This document shows, piece by piece, positions 44,255 through 52,866 of a DNA stretch of 64,000 nt (position 1 is the stretch's first letter; each line of letters starts with the position of its first letter). Under the pieces are notes generated by a model, which saw nothing but the letters and a program-made list of their open reading frames with translations, did no database searches and was not told the origin of the DNA. Source of the DNA: Sphingomonadaceae bacterium 3R27E2-A (GTDB lineage: Bacteria > Pseudomonadota > Alphaproteobacteria > Sphingomonadales > Sphingomonadaceae); the NCBI GenBank assembly GCA_005503165.1, contig SCNT01000001.1:124001-188000 (forward strand). The letters are read 5' to 3'. Made by a program: the position numbers and the translations under genes.

Positions 44255-45405
44255 TGGATATCGGATTTTCGCCCGAAGAGACGGTCTTTCGCGAGGAGTG
44301 CCGCGACTGGCTGCACGCCAATGTCCCCGCCGAGAAACGACCGCTCGACGCGGCCGACGCGGTCGACTTCGACAAGGCGTGGCAGCGACGGCTGTTCGAT
44401 GCCGGCTGGGCGGGGATCAACTGGCCGGTCGACTATGGCGGGCGCGGGCTGTCGATCGTGCAGCAGGTCATCTGGCTCGAGGAATATGCCAAGGCGCATG
44501 CGCCGTGGATCGGGGCGAATTTCGTCGGGATCAACCATGGGGGCCCGACCCTTATCCTCAACGCGAGCGAAGAGCAGAAGGCGTATCACCTGCCGCGCAT
44601 CCTGAAGGGCGAGGCGATCTGGTGCCAGGGCTTTTCGGAACCCGGTGCGGGATCGGACCTTGCGGGCATCAAGACGCGCGGGCGGATCGAGGGCAACGAA
44701 CTGGTCATCAACGGATCGAAGATCTGGACGAGCTTCGCGCATGTCGCCGACTGGCAGGAGCTGGTGCTGCGCACCGAGGATGGATCGCTGCGGCACAAGG
44801 GGCTGAGCTGGGTGATCTGCGACATGCATGCGCCCGGCATCACCGTGCGCCCGATCAGGAAGATGTCGGGGCAGGCCGAATTCACCGAGGTCTTCTACGA
44901 CGATGTGCGCATCCCGCTGGCCAACGTCGTCGGCGGGCTCGGCAACGGGTGGAAGGTCGCGATGTCGACCCTGAGCTTCGAGCGGGGTACCGGCTTCATC
45001 GCAGACCAGGTCAAGCAGAGCCAGGAAATCGAGGAACTGATCGCCACGGCACGCGCGAACGGCATGATCCGCGACGACCGCATCGCGGACCAGCTGGCGC
45101 AACTGCGCGCCGAGGTCGCGGCGGTGCGCGCGATGACCTATCGCAATATCTCCGAAGTCGTGCGCACCGGCCAGCCGGGTCCCGAGGCGTCGGTGATCCG
45201 GCTCTTCACTTCCGAACTCGGCCAGCGGCTCGAACGCATGGCGGTAATACTGATGGGCGAGGACATCATCGACTTCGCTTATGGCGACGACAATGCGGTG
45301 GCGGATTACCTCCGCGGTTTCGCCGCCACGATCGCCGGCGGCACCGCGCAGATCCAGCGCGACATCATCGGCGAGCGGCTGCTCGGCCTGCCCAAATCGA
45401 GGTAA
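44254..45405 (+). CDS. acyl-CoA dehydrogenase, large subunit of a likely heteromeric enzyme
   Basis: A 383-residue flavoprotein of the ACAD superfamily. It has GLSIVQQVIWLEEYAKA, WCQGFSEPGAGSDLAG (flavin-binding), NGSKIWTSFAH, and a C-terminal GGTAQIQRDIIGERLLGLP. The place where many ACADs have the catalytic Glu (EGT) reads GGT, so the base may lie elsewhere or be in the partner. The next gene encodes a shorter ACAD, as in the heterotetrameric ACADs of steroid side-chain catabolism (FadE pairs). Confidence 0.9.
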   Translation: MDIGFSPEETVFREECRDWLHANVPAEKRPLDAADAVDFDKAWQRRLFDAGWAGINWPVDYGGRGLSIVQQVIWLEEYAKAHAPWIGANFVGINHGGPTLILNASEEQKAYHLPRILKGEAIWCQGFSEPGAGSDLAGIKTRGRIEGNELVINGSKIWTSFAHVADWQELVLRTEDGSLRHKGLSWVICDMHAPGITVRPIRKMSGQAEFTEVFYDDVRIPLANVVGGLGNGWKVAMSTLSFERGTGFIADQVKQSQEIEELIATARANGMIRDDRIADQLAQLRAEVAAVRAMTYRNISEVVRTGQPGPEASVIRLFTSELGQRLERMAVILMGEDIIDFAYGDDNAVADYLRGFAATIAGGTAQIQRDIIGERLLGLPKSR

Positions 45406-45409
45406 TCCG

Positions 45410-46336
45410 ATGGACCTGACCCCGAACGACGAGCAGATCGCTTTCCAGACCGCAACCGCGGACTGGTGCCGCGATCATATGGCGCTGGAGGATGCGCGGG
45501 CGCGGCGCGACGGGCTGTGGGCCGAACTGGAGGCGATGGGCTGGACGGGCCTGACCGCGCCCGGGATGGACCTCGACCATGCGACCGAGGCGCTGGTGTT
45601 CGCCGAGCTCGGGCGTTTCCTCGCGCCGATCGGGCTGCTCTCGACCGCGGTGGCGAGCCGCTGGTTCCCCGACGTGGTCGATGGCAAGGTTGCGCTGGCG
45701 CTGACCGCGAGCGAGCCCGAGCCGCTCCGCGTGCTCGATCCGGCGGGTTCGGGTGCGGTGCTGAGGAGCGAGCCCGGCGGCCTGCGGCTGTTCGATCTTC
45801 CCGACGCCTTCACCGACCAGAGCGGCACGCTGCACACGACGCCGCACGCGCCGACGATCGACCTGTCGACCTTGCAAAGCCGCCACGAATGGACAAGCTC
45901 GCTGTGGACCGAGGACGACCCTGCCCCGGCGCTGCACTTGCAATTGCTAAGCGCGGCCTATGCCGTCGGCTGCGCCGACGCTGCGCGCGACATGGCGGCG
46001 GATTACGCCAAGCTGCGCGAGCAGTTCGATCGCCCGATCGGCTGGTTCCAGGCGCTGAAGCATATGTGCTCGGACATGGCGGTGCGCGCGGCGGCAGCGC
46101 GCTCGCAGCTCTATTATGCGGCGTGCGCGCTCGATGAAAATGCTGCGGACGCTGCCTTCCATGTGGCCGCAGCAAAACGGCTCGCCGATCAGGCGGCGCT
46201 CGACAATGGGCGGACAAATATCCAGGTCCATGGCGGCATCGGGATGACCGACGAGGCGGCGGCGCATCTGCCGCTGAAGCGCGCGCATCTGCTGCAGTTC
46301 ATCGCGCCGGCCGCGCGCGAAGCGTTGCTGGCCTGA
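45410..46336 (+). CDS. acyl-CoA dehydrogenase, small subunit
   Basis: A 308-residue ACAD-family protein, shorter than the usual 380. It keeps the N-terminal helical domain (LTPNDEQIAFQTATADW) and C-terminal elements (YAKLREQFDRPIGWFQALKH and NIQVHGGIGMTDEAAAHLPLKRA). The middle beta domain that shields flavin is much reduced. It starts 4 bases after the large-subunit gene and is probably an obligate partner. It ends convergently against a TetR gene. Confidence 0.87.
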   Translation: MDLTPNDEQIAFQTATADWCRDHMALEDARARRDGLWAELEAMGWTGLTAPGMDLDHATEALVFAELGRFLAPIGLLSTAVASRWFPDVVDGKVALALTASEPEPLRVLDPAGSGAVLRSEPGGLRLFDLPDAFTDQSGTLHTTPHAPTIDLSTLQSRHEWTSSLWTEDDPAPALHLQLLSAAYAVGCADAARDMAADYAKLREQFDRPIGWFQALKHMCSDMAVRAAAARSQLYYAACALDENAADAAFHVAAAKRLADQAALDNGRTNIQVHGGIGMTDEAAAHLPLKRAHLLQFIAPAAREALLA

Positions 46337-46343
46337 TGCGATG

Positions 46344-46904
46344 TCAGTCGTCGACAATGGCTTGGAACTCGCGTTCGAGCCATTGGCGCAGGCGGGGTTC
46401 GACGCGGCCGGCGAATTCGGCGAGCGGGAGCTGGTCGCGGTAGGCGAAGAAGCCGAGCGACACCATCATGAAGCGCGCCGCCTTCACATCGGCGCTCTCG
46501 CCGCCGAACCAGTTTTTGAGCGGTTGGAATACGCGGTCGCGCAGCAGGCGCTGCGCGACCGCGCGCGCCTCGCGGTCGGACGCGGCGCTGAACATCATCG
46601 GCAGCGGGCTGACGCGATCATCCTCGTCGGCGAAACGCACCACGATCATCTTGCCGAACTGCTCTTTGGGCAGGTCGGTCATCAGCCGCGTGTTGAGCGC
46701 CGCGTCGAGCGCGGCTTCGAAGAGTTTGAGCTTCCCGCCGAAATAGCGGCTGACCAGCGACGGGTTCACGCCCGCGCGCGCGGTGATGTCGCGCACCCCC
46801 GCCTCGGCAAAGCCTTTTGCGGCAAAGACTTGCTGCGCAGCATGAAGAATTGCTGCGCGGGTGCGGTCGGCGTCGCGGGTCGGTGCTTCGATCGTTGTTT
46901 CCAT
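46344..46904 (-). CDS. TetR family transcriptional regulator
   Basis: A 186-residue TetR repressor. The N-terminal HTH is RAAILHAAQQVFAAKGFAEAGV and NPSLVSRYFGGKLKLF. The C-terminal part contains the conserved RVEPRLRQWLEREF found in tetracyclin-repressor-like C-terminal domains. It is divergent from the P450/aldehyde dehydrogenase/SDR operon, with an inverted repeat GTAAAC-N4-GTTTAC between. It probably represses that operon and itself. Confidence 0.88.
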   Translation of the reverse strand: METTIEAPTRDADRTRAAILHAAQQVFAAKGFAEAGVRDITARAGVNPSLVSRYFGGKLKLFEAALDAALNTRLMTDLPKEQFGKMIVVRFADEDDRVSPLPMMFSAASDREARAVAQRLLRDRVFQPLKNWFGGESADVKAARFMMVSLGFFAYRDQLPLAEFAGRVEPRLRQWLEREFQAIVDD

Positions 46905-46916
46905 AAACTCTCCTAA

Positions 46917-46953
46917 TTGACTCCTTATGTAAACACTCGTTTACTTACGTCAA
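46917..46953. promoter_or_regulatory. overlapping divergent promoters with TetR operator
   Basis: The inverted repeat GTAAAC-N4-GTTTAC is at 46929-46944. Rightward, -35 TTGACT (46917-46922) and -10 TTTACT (46940-46945) are 17 bases apart. Leftward, -35 TTGACG (46953-46948) and -10 TACATA (46931-46926) are 16 bases apart. The operator covers both spacers. Confidence 0.65.
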
Positions 46954-46966
46954 TGGGAGAGAGAAG

Positions 46967-48157
46967 ATGACCGAGTCGCAGGTGGCGGAGCGCACGCCCG
47001 TGTTCGAATTCGACTATATCGCCGACCCCGGCGTGCTGGCCGATTGCCACGCCCGCTATTGGGAGCTTAAGGAGACTGCACCGCCGGTGTTCTGGACCAA
47101 TTCCCACGGCGGCCACTGGGTGTGCAACACCGGCGCGTCGGTGCAGCATGTGGTGCGGCATCCCGAGATCTTCTCGAGCCGCTACCTGTCGATCCCGCCC
47201 AATCCCGACCAGCCCAAGATGATCCCCGAGATGCTCGACCCGCCCGAGCACCGACCGTACCGGCAGATGCTGCGTCCCTTCTTCGAATACAAGGCGATCG
47301 AGCCGCTCGATGGGCGCATCGCGGCGTGGACCGACCAGTTGTTGGAGAGCGTGGTCGACAAGGGGGAATGCGATTTCGTCGAGGCGATCGGGTCGCGGCT
47401 GCCCGTCGCGGTGTTCATGGAGTTGTTCGGCTTCCCGTTGGAGAAGTTCGAGGGGTTCCGCGCCCTGGTCACCGGCTTTTTCCATTCGCAGGCGAGCAAC
47501 GAGAAGCGCAACCAGCTCGCGCAGGCGATCGTCGGCCACCTCACCGAACTGATCCAGCAGCGCATGGCCGAGCCGAAAGACGACATGATCTCCAAGATCA
47601 TCGCGGGCAAGGTCGACGGGCGCAAGCTGAGCTTCGAGGAGCTGATGTCGATCGGCTTCCTGATGTTCCTAGCCGGGCTCGACACCGTAACCAACGCGAT
47701 GAGCTTCGGCATGCGCCATCTCGCGCATGACGAGAAACTGCGCCAGCGGGCGATCGACGATCCGGCGGTGATCCCGAATATGGTCGAGGAATTGCTGCGC
47801 CGCTATGCCTTCGTCGCGACGCCGCGCTACGTCACCGCCGACACCGAACTCGGCGGGGCTCAGCTGCGCGCGGGCGACTGCATCCTCGCGCCGCTGCCGC
47901 TCGTCGGCTGGGACGAGGCGCTGACCGAGGACCCGAAGACGGTGTCGGTCGAGCGGCAATATTATCGCCACGCCGCCTTCGGCTCGGGCATCCACACCTG
48001 CCTGGGCCTGCATCTCGCGCGCATGGAATTGATCATCTTCTACCGCGCCTGGTTCGGTCGCGTCGGCCATTTCCGGCAAGTCATCAAGGGCGACGAAAGC
48101 TGCCGTGGCGGCAGCGTGATGGCGCTCGAACATCTGCACCTGGCGTGGGACGCCTGA
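46967..48157 (+). CDS. cytochrome P450
   Basis: A 396-residue soluble bacterial P450. The I-helix FLAGLDTVTN, the ExxR in EELLRR, and the haem loop FGSGIHTCLG with Cys345 are all canonical. The P450cam-like GLDTV suggests a class I enzyme hydroxylating terpenoid- or steroid-like molecules; no redox partner gene is nearby. It is followed 24 bases later by an aldehyde dehydrogenase and then an SDR, under its own TetR regulator. GGGAGAGAGAAG precedes ATG. Confidence 0.93.
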   Translation: MTESQVAERTPVFEFDYIADPGVLADCHARYWELKETAPPVFWTNSHGGHWVCNTGASVQHVVRHPEIFSSRYLSIPPNPDQPKMIPEMLDPPEHRPYRQMLRPFFEYKAIEPLDGRIAAWTDQLLESVVDKGECDFVEAIGSRLPVAVFMELFGFPLEKFEGFRALVTGFFHSQASNEKRNQLAQAIVGHLTELIQQRMAEPKDDMISKIIAGKVDGRKLSFEELMSIGFLMFLAGLDTVTNAMSFGMRHLAHDEKLRQRAIDDPAVIPNMVEELLRRYAFVATPRYVTADTELGGAQLRAGDCILAPLPLVGWDEALTEDPKTVSVERQYYRHAAFGSGIHTCLGLHLARMELIIFYRAWFGRVGHFRQVIKGDESCRGGSVMALEHLHLAWDA

Positions 48158-48181
48158 ACGATTTCATTGGGAGATAGAGAC

Positions 48182-49666
48182 ATGGCAAGCGCAGCACCCG
48201 CAGTGCATCTGCATCTCGGGCACGAACAACGGTCGAGCGGCAGCGGCGGCACGCACCCGCATCTGCATCCGGTGAGCCAGCAGACGCAGGCCGACATTCC
48301 GCTCGCGGGCGCAAGGGAGGTCGAGGAGGCGGTCGCCAAGGCGGTGGCGGTGCAGGAGAGCTGGCGCCGGACCGCGCCCGAGGTGCGGCGCGACATATTG
48401 AACCGCCTTGCCGACCTGCTCGAGGCGAACAAGGCCGAGCTGGCGCGCATGGCCGCGCTCGACGGCGGCACGACGCTGATGGTCGGCGAGCGCGGGGTCG
48501 ACACCGCGGTAGGCTGGACGCGCTATTATGCCGGCTGGTGCGACAAGATGTCGGGCGAGCTGATCTCGACCTTCGATACGCGCGGCGAACTGAGCTACAC
48601 CGTGCCCGAACCCATCGGCATCGTCGGGATCATCATCACCTGGAACGGGCCGCTGATTTCGCTCGGGATGAAGGTCGCGGCAGCCCTCGCGGCGGGCAAT
48701 TGCGTGATCTGCAAACCCGCCGAAATCACGCCTTTCGCGCCCGAGATGTTCGCGCGGCTGTGCAGGGAAGCGGGCGTACCCGACGGCGTGCTGTCGATCT
48801 TTCCCGGCACCGGCGAGGCGGGCGACGCGATCGTTCGGCACAAGAAGATCCGCAAGATCAGCTTCACCGGCGGCCCTATCACCGCGCGCAAGATCCTGAC
48901 CGCCTGCGCCGAGGAGATCAAGCCGTCGGTCATGGAACTCGGCGGCAAATCGGCGAGCCTCGTCTTCCCCGATTGCGACATCCAGGCCGCCGCCGAACGC
49001 GCGGTGTTCTGGACCGTGGGCTGCCTGTCGGGCCAGGGCTGCGCCCTTCCCACCCGCCAGCTGGTCCACGCCGAAATCTATAACGATTTCGTGGCGCGGC
49101 TGAAGGCGATCATCGGCCAGTTCAAGGTCGGCGATCCGATGGACCCGACCGTGGCGGTGGGCCCGGTGATCAACAGGGCCGCGGTCGACCGCATTCTCGG
49201 CATGTTCGAGCGTGCGAAGGCCGACGGCGCCGCGACCTTCCTGCTCGGCGGCGGGCGCTGCGGCGGCGATCTGGCCGAGGGCAATTTCATCGAACCTACG
49301 CTGATCGTCGACGCCGACCCCGATCACGAGATCAGCCAGGTCGAGATTTTCGGCCCTGCGGTGGTGGTGATGAAATTCGAGACCGAGGACGAGGCGGTCG
49401 CGATCGCCAACAACAGCGAATATGGCCTCGCCGCCTATATCCAGTCGAACGACCTGCAGCGCGTCCACCGCCTGTCCGAGCGGCTGAACGCGGGCGGAGT
49501 CTATAATAATGGCGGGTTCCAGATCAATCCGCACACGCCCTTCGGCGGAATCGGCATTTCCGGTTTCGGGAAGGAAGGCGGCAAGGCAGGGATCGACGAA
49601 TTCCTCCACTACAAGACCGTCACCATCGGCGTCGGGGCGCCGATCTTCCCGAAGCAGGAGGCGTGA
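48182..49666 (+). CDS. NAD(P)-dependent aldehyde dehydrogenase
   Basis: A 494-residue ALDH-superfamily enzyme with Glu252 in MELGGKSASL, Cys287 in GQGCALPTR, EIFGPAVVVMKF, and PFGGIGISGFGKEGG. GGGAGATAGAGAC precedes ATG at 48182. The N-terminus carries several His (HLHLGH and HPHLHP), part of a normal ALDH N-terminal strand with local enrichment. It probably oxidises the aldehyde formed after hydroxylation by the preceding P450. Confidence 0.92.
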   Translation: MASAAPAVHLHLGHEQRSSGSGGTHPHLHPVSQQTQADIPLAGAREVEEAVAKAVAVQESWRRTAPEVRRDILNRLADLLEANKAELARMAALDGGTTLMVGERGVDTAVGWTRYYAGWCDKMSGELISTFDTRGELSYTVPEPIGIVGIIITWNGPLISLGMKVAAALAAGNCVICKPAEITPFAPEMFARLCREAGVPDGVLSIFPGTGEAGDAIVRHKKIRKISFTGGPITARKILTACAEEIKPSVMELGGKSASLVFPDCDIQAAAERAVFWTVGCLSGQGCALPTRQLVHAEIYNDFVARLKAIIGQFKVGDPMDPTVAVGPVINRAAVDRILGMFERAKADGAATFLLGGGRCGGDLAEGNFIEPTLIVDADPDHEISQVEIFGPAVVVMKFETEDEAVAIANNSEYGLAAYIQSNDLQRVHRLSERLNAGGVYNNGGFQINPHTPFGGIGISGFGKEGGKAGIDEFLHYKTVTIGVGAPIFPKQEA

Positions 49667-49668
49667 GC

Positions 49669-50457
49669 ATGGCCGATTTCACTAACGACCAGTTCCGCCT
49701 CGACGGCAAGGTCGCGATCGTCACCGGCGCAGGCGGGCGCGGCAACAGCATCGGGCGCGCTTATGCCGTCGGCCTCGCTAACGCGGGCGCGAGTGTCGTT
49801 GTCGCCGACCTCAACAAGGAAGGCGCCCAGCGCGTCGCGGGCGAGATCGAGGCAGCGGGCGGCAAGGCGCTGGCGGTTCAGGTCGACATCGCCGACGAAG
49901 CCTCGGTCGCCGTGATGATGGAGGCAACGGAAACGGCCTTCGGCGGGCTCGACATCCTGGTGAACAATGCCGCGTTGATGGTCGAGGCGGTCGGCACCCC
50001 GGCGATCCAGACGAGCATCGGCGATTTCGACAAATTGATGCGTGTGAACCTGACCGGCGCGCTGATCTGCTCGAAGGCCGCGGTGCCGCTGTTCCAGGCA
50101 CGCGGCGGCGGGAAGATCGTCAACCAGCTGTCGGCGGGCGGTTTTCCGGCACAGACGACCTACGGGATCAGCAAGATCGCGCTGCTCGGGCTGACCACGA
50201 CGCTGGCGACCGAGCTCGGGCGAATGAACGTCAACGTTAACGCGATCGCGCCGGGGATGACGATGTCCGACGCGGGTAAGGCGCTGACCCCCGACGAAAG
50301 CCCCTTCGTGCAGGCCGCGATGGCACGCGTGGTGAAACAGCCGCGCGGCGAGCCGCAGGATCTGGTGGGGGCGCTGCTGCTGCTATGCTCGCCGGCGGGC
50401 GACTGGATCACCGGCCAAGCGCTGAACGTCGATGGCGGGTTCATCATGCGAAACTAA
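49669..50457 (+). CDS. short-chain dehydrogenase/reductase
   Basis: A 262-residue SDR. The cofactor motif is TGAGGRGNSIG, a form with an insertion; NNAA is at 99-102; Ser155; Tyr165-Lys169 in YGISK. ATG at 49669 has AGGAGG seven bases upstream; the in-frame GTG at 49663 would sit on that ribosome site. It is the last gene of the P450-ALDH-SDR operon and probably oxidises an alcohol or hydroxyacyl intermediate. Confidence 0.88.
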   Translation: MADFTNDQFRLDGKVAIVTGAGGRGNSIGRAYAVGLANAGASVVVADLNKEGAQRVAGEIEAAGGKALAVQVDIADEASVAVMMEATETAFGGLDILVNNAALMVEAVGTPAIQTSIGDFDKLMRVNLTGALICSKAAVPLFQARGGGKIVNQLSAGGFPAQTTYGISKIALLGLTTTLATELGRMNVNVNAIAPGMTMSDAGKALTPDESPFVQAAMARVVKQPRGEPQDLVGALLLLCSPAGDWITGQALNVDGGFIMRN

Positions 50458-50461
50458 GTTC

Positions 50462-50484
50462 GCCCTCCCCTGCAGGAGAGGAGC
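50462..50484. terminator. hairpin between convergent genes
   Basis: CCTCCCCTGCAGGAGAGG forms a hairpin with one mismatch in the gap between a rightward SDR gene and a leftward ligase gene. There is no clear T-run. It resembles the CTCCCTGCAGGGAG palindromes seen near 8926-9063. Confidence 0.45.
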
Positions 50485-50485
50485 C

Positions 50486-51991
50486 TCAAGGCGTCCGCCG
50501 CAGTTCGTGCTTCAGCACCTTGCCCGAAGCGTTGCGCGGGAGTTCGGCGAAGAAGCTCAGCCGCTCGGGCGTCTTCTGCTTCGCGATCCCCGCCGCGAAG
50601 AAATGATCGCGCACCTCGTCGAGCGTCAGCGTCGCGCCCGGCGCGAGCACGACGCAGGCGCGCACCACCTCGCCCATGCGGTCGTCTTTTGCGGCCACCA
50701 CCGCGACGTCGGCGACCGCCGGATGGCCTAGCAGCACCGCCTCGACCTCCTTCGAAGAGATATTCTCGCCGCCGCGGATGATGATGTCCTTCCTGCGGTC
50801 GGTGATCAGCAGATAGCCGGCCTCGTCGAGGCGGCCGATGTCGCCGGTGCGGTACCAGCCGCCGGCCAGGAAGGCGGCTTCGTTGAGCGCGGGATCGAGA
50901 TAACCTATGAACAGTTCGGGGCCACGGGTGCAGATTTCGCCGTCCTCGCCGGGCGCAACGTCGTTGCCCGCATCGTCGACGAAGCGAATCTCCGAACCCA
51001 TGATCGGGCGCCCCTCGGTGTGGAGCTGCTTCTCGAGCGGATCGTCGACGACGCCCGAGGTTACAGTCGGATGCTCGCTGGACCCGTAGCAATGATAGAC
51101 CGCCAATCCCAGCTCCTGGCAGCGCGCGATCAGCGACGGCGGCACCGGCGCGGCGCCGACGAGATATTGGCGGAGCGACGAGAGGTCGTAACCCCGTGCA
51201 TCGGCGGCCGCCATCATGCCCGCGAGGTGGAAGGGCGTGCCCGACGAGGACGTCACCTTGTGCCGATCGATCAGCTCGGCGGCGAGCATCGCGTCCCACT
51301 GGTCCATCAGGATCAGCGGCGTTCCCTGACAAAGGAAACGATACATCGATAGAGCGCCTGCGACATGGCCCGGCGGCCAGGGCGAGATCACCGCATCGTC
51401 GTCGCTGCCCGCGCGCATCAGCCGCATCGTTTCCATCTCGGCCAGGAAACCGCGGGCACTGTGCATCACCCCCTTGGGATCGGCGGTGGTGCCCGAGGTA
51501 TAGACGAGCAACGCGAGCTCGTCGGCGTCGGCGGGCGCGGGGTCGAAGATCGGACCGTCGGCTTCGAGCGCGGCGAAATCGGGGCCGGTCGTGATATGGC
51601 GTTCGAGCGCGGGAAGGTCGCCGCAACCGCCCACGACCTCTCCATAATCGACATTGCGAAAGCGATCGGGCGTGAAAAGCCATTTCGCCTTCGACTGCCG
51701 CAGGATGAAGGCCAGTTCCTTCGCGCCATAGATGGTGACGACCGGTAGCATCACCGCCCCCGCCTGCGCCGCGGCGACCGCGACGACGAGCCATTCGCGC
51801 CAGTTGGGGAGCATGCAGGCGACGATATCGCCGCGCGCTATGCCGGCAGCGGTCATTCGCGTACCCATGCGGCGACCTGCGGCGACGACCTCGCCCAGCG
51901 TGGTTTCAACGGGGTTGGAGTCCGACGCGACGGTCAGGCGCGCATCGGGCGCGAACGCCGCCGCGGCGATCATCGCGCCGGCGAAATTCAT
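50486..51991 (-). CDS. AMP-forming acyl-CoA ligase, cyclohexanecarboxylate-CoA-ligase-like
   Basis: A 501-residue ANL-superfamily enzyme. The P-loop TSGTTADPKG is at 165-174, a form common in cyclohexanecarboxylate-type ligases; then CYGSSEHPT, the hinge YLLITDRRKDIIIRGGENIS, and NASGKVLKHELR with the catalytic Lys. Its start overlaps the stop of the GntR gene by 4 bases, so the regulator and ligase are one unit and the ligase substrate or product may be the regulator's signal. An alicyclic acid substrate is suggested, not shown. Confidence 0.88.
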   Translation of the reverse strand: MNFAGAMIAAAAFAPDARLTVASDSNPVETTLGEVVAAGRRMGTRMTAAGIARGDIVACMLPNWREWLVVAVAAAQAGAVMLPVVTIYGAKELAFILRQSKAKWLFTPDRFRNVDYGEVVGGCGDLPALERHITTGPDFAALEADGPIFDPAPADADELALLVYTSGTTADPKGVMHSARGFLAEMETMRLMRAGSDDDAVISPWPPGHVAGALSMYRFLCQGTPLILMDQWDAMLAAELIDRHKVTSSSGTPFHLAGMMAAADARGYDLSSLRQYLVGAAPVPPSLIARCQELGLAVYHCYGSSEHPTVTSGVVDDPLEKQLHTEGRPIMGSEIRFVDDAGNDVAPGEDGEICTRGPELFIGYLDPALNEAAFLAGGWYRTGDIGRLDEAGYLLITDRRKDIIIRGGENISSKEVEAVLLGHPAVADVAVVAAKDDRMGEVVRACVVLAPGATLTLDEVRDHFFAAGIAKQKTPERLSFFAELPRNASGKVLKHELRRTP

Positions 51992-52758
51992 CCGTGCAGG
52001 GAGTCGACGGTCCGCTCGCCCTCGCCGCGCGCCGCCCAGGTCTCGTTCGCGTTGCGCAGGTGGAGGCGCCAGTGCGACACCGCACCCTCGACGTCGCCCT
52101 CCTCAATCAGCGTCACGAGCTTTTCGAAGGATTTGAAGCCGGCGCGCAGGCTCTTATATTTGTCCTCGGTGGTGCGCGGATGGCGACGCTGATAGTCGTT
52201 CTGGTGGTGACGGCCGAGGTTGAGCAGCATCCGGTTCATGAAACTCAACGTCTTGTTCCCGGTCGCCTCGACCAATGTCTGGTGAAAAGGCGACACATTG
52301 TCGACGAACTCGGCATAGGCTTCGGCCTTCAGCATCGCGTCGAGGTCGGCCAGCACCTGCTTGAGCTTCGCAAAACCCGGCGTCTGCCCCTTGGCGGTCG
52401 CCAGCCAACGCACAACGGTCGGCTCGATCGCGAGGCGCGCAGCATATAGGTCGGCGATGGTCGTACCCTGCGCCTCGAGCACATAGCCCGCGTAGCGCGA
52501 CACGAGTTCGGTCGACGGCTGGTGCACGCGCGCACCGCTGCGCGATCCGCGCACGACGCTGATCAGATTTTCGGCCTCGAGGATACGGAACGCCTCGCGC
52601 AGCGTCGGGCGCGAAATGCCGAGCGTCGTCATCAGCGTGCCTTCGGGGGGCAGCGAGTCGCCTTCGGTCAGTTCGCCGCGGACGATCTGGGCCCGGATCT
52701 GGTCGGCAACCAGTTCCGACGTCTTGGGTACCCTGATACGCGCGCTGCCATTGTCCAT
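51988..52758 (-). CDS. GntR family regulator (FadR/FCD type)
   Basis: A 256-residue GntR protein: N-terminal winged helix (IRAQIVRGELTEGDSLPPEG, then ISRPTLREAFRILEAENLIS) and a C-terminal helical FCD domain with LYAARLAIEPTVVRWLA and NVSPFHQTLVEATGN. Unlike the GntR at 29230 it has the complete N-terminal wing. ATG at 52758 is chosen; an ATG ten codons upstream has no ribosome site. It is cotranscribed with an acyl-CoA ligase gene, and a short palindrome lies upstream. Confidence 0.86.
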   Translation of the reverse strand: MDNGSARIRVPKTSELVADQIRAQIVRGELTEGDSLPPEGTLMTTLGISRPTLREAFRILEAENLISVVRGSRSGARVHQPSTELVSRYAGYVLEAQGTTIADLYAARLAIEPTVVRWLATAKGQTPGFAKLKQVLADLDAMLKAEAYAEFVDNVSPFHQTLVEATGNKTLSFMNRMLLNLGRHHQNDYQRRHPRTTEDKYKSLRAGFKSFEKLVTLIEEGDVEGAVSHWRLHLRNANETWAARGEGERTVDSLHG

Positions 52759-52796
52759 ATTCACCAACCCTGCCCCTACTCCGGCCATACTATAAT

Positions 52797-52805
52797 TAAC
52801 CGTTA
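52797..52805. promoter_or_regulatory. short palindrome upstream of GntR, candidate operator
   Basis: TAAC-C-GTTA lies about 39 bases upstream of the chosen GntR start. Its half-sites (TAAC/GTTA) resemble those in the cluster-wide motif but the spacing differs. Confidence 0.3.
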
Positions 52806-52866
52806 CTCAAGCCGCGTCTGTAGGGCTTTTGTCGGGGGGCTGCAATGTCGCAGCCATTTCCTCGCG

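Noticed and set aside
48182..48271. His-rich start of the second aldehyde dehydrogenase as a metal site
   Set aside because: The HLHLG and GTHPHLHP segments match the normal ALDH N-terminal strand layout, so a special metal-binding function is not needed.
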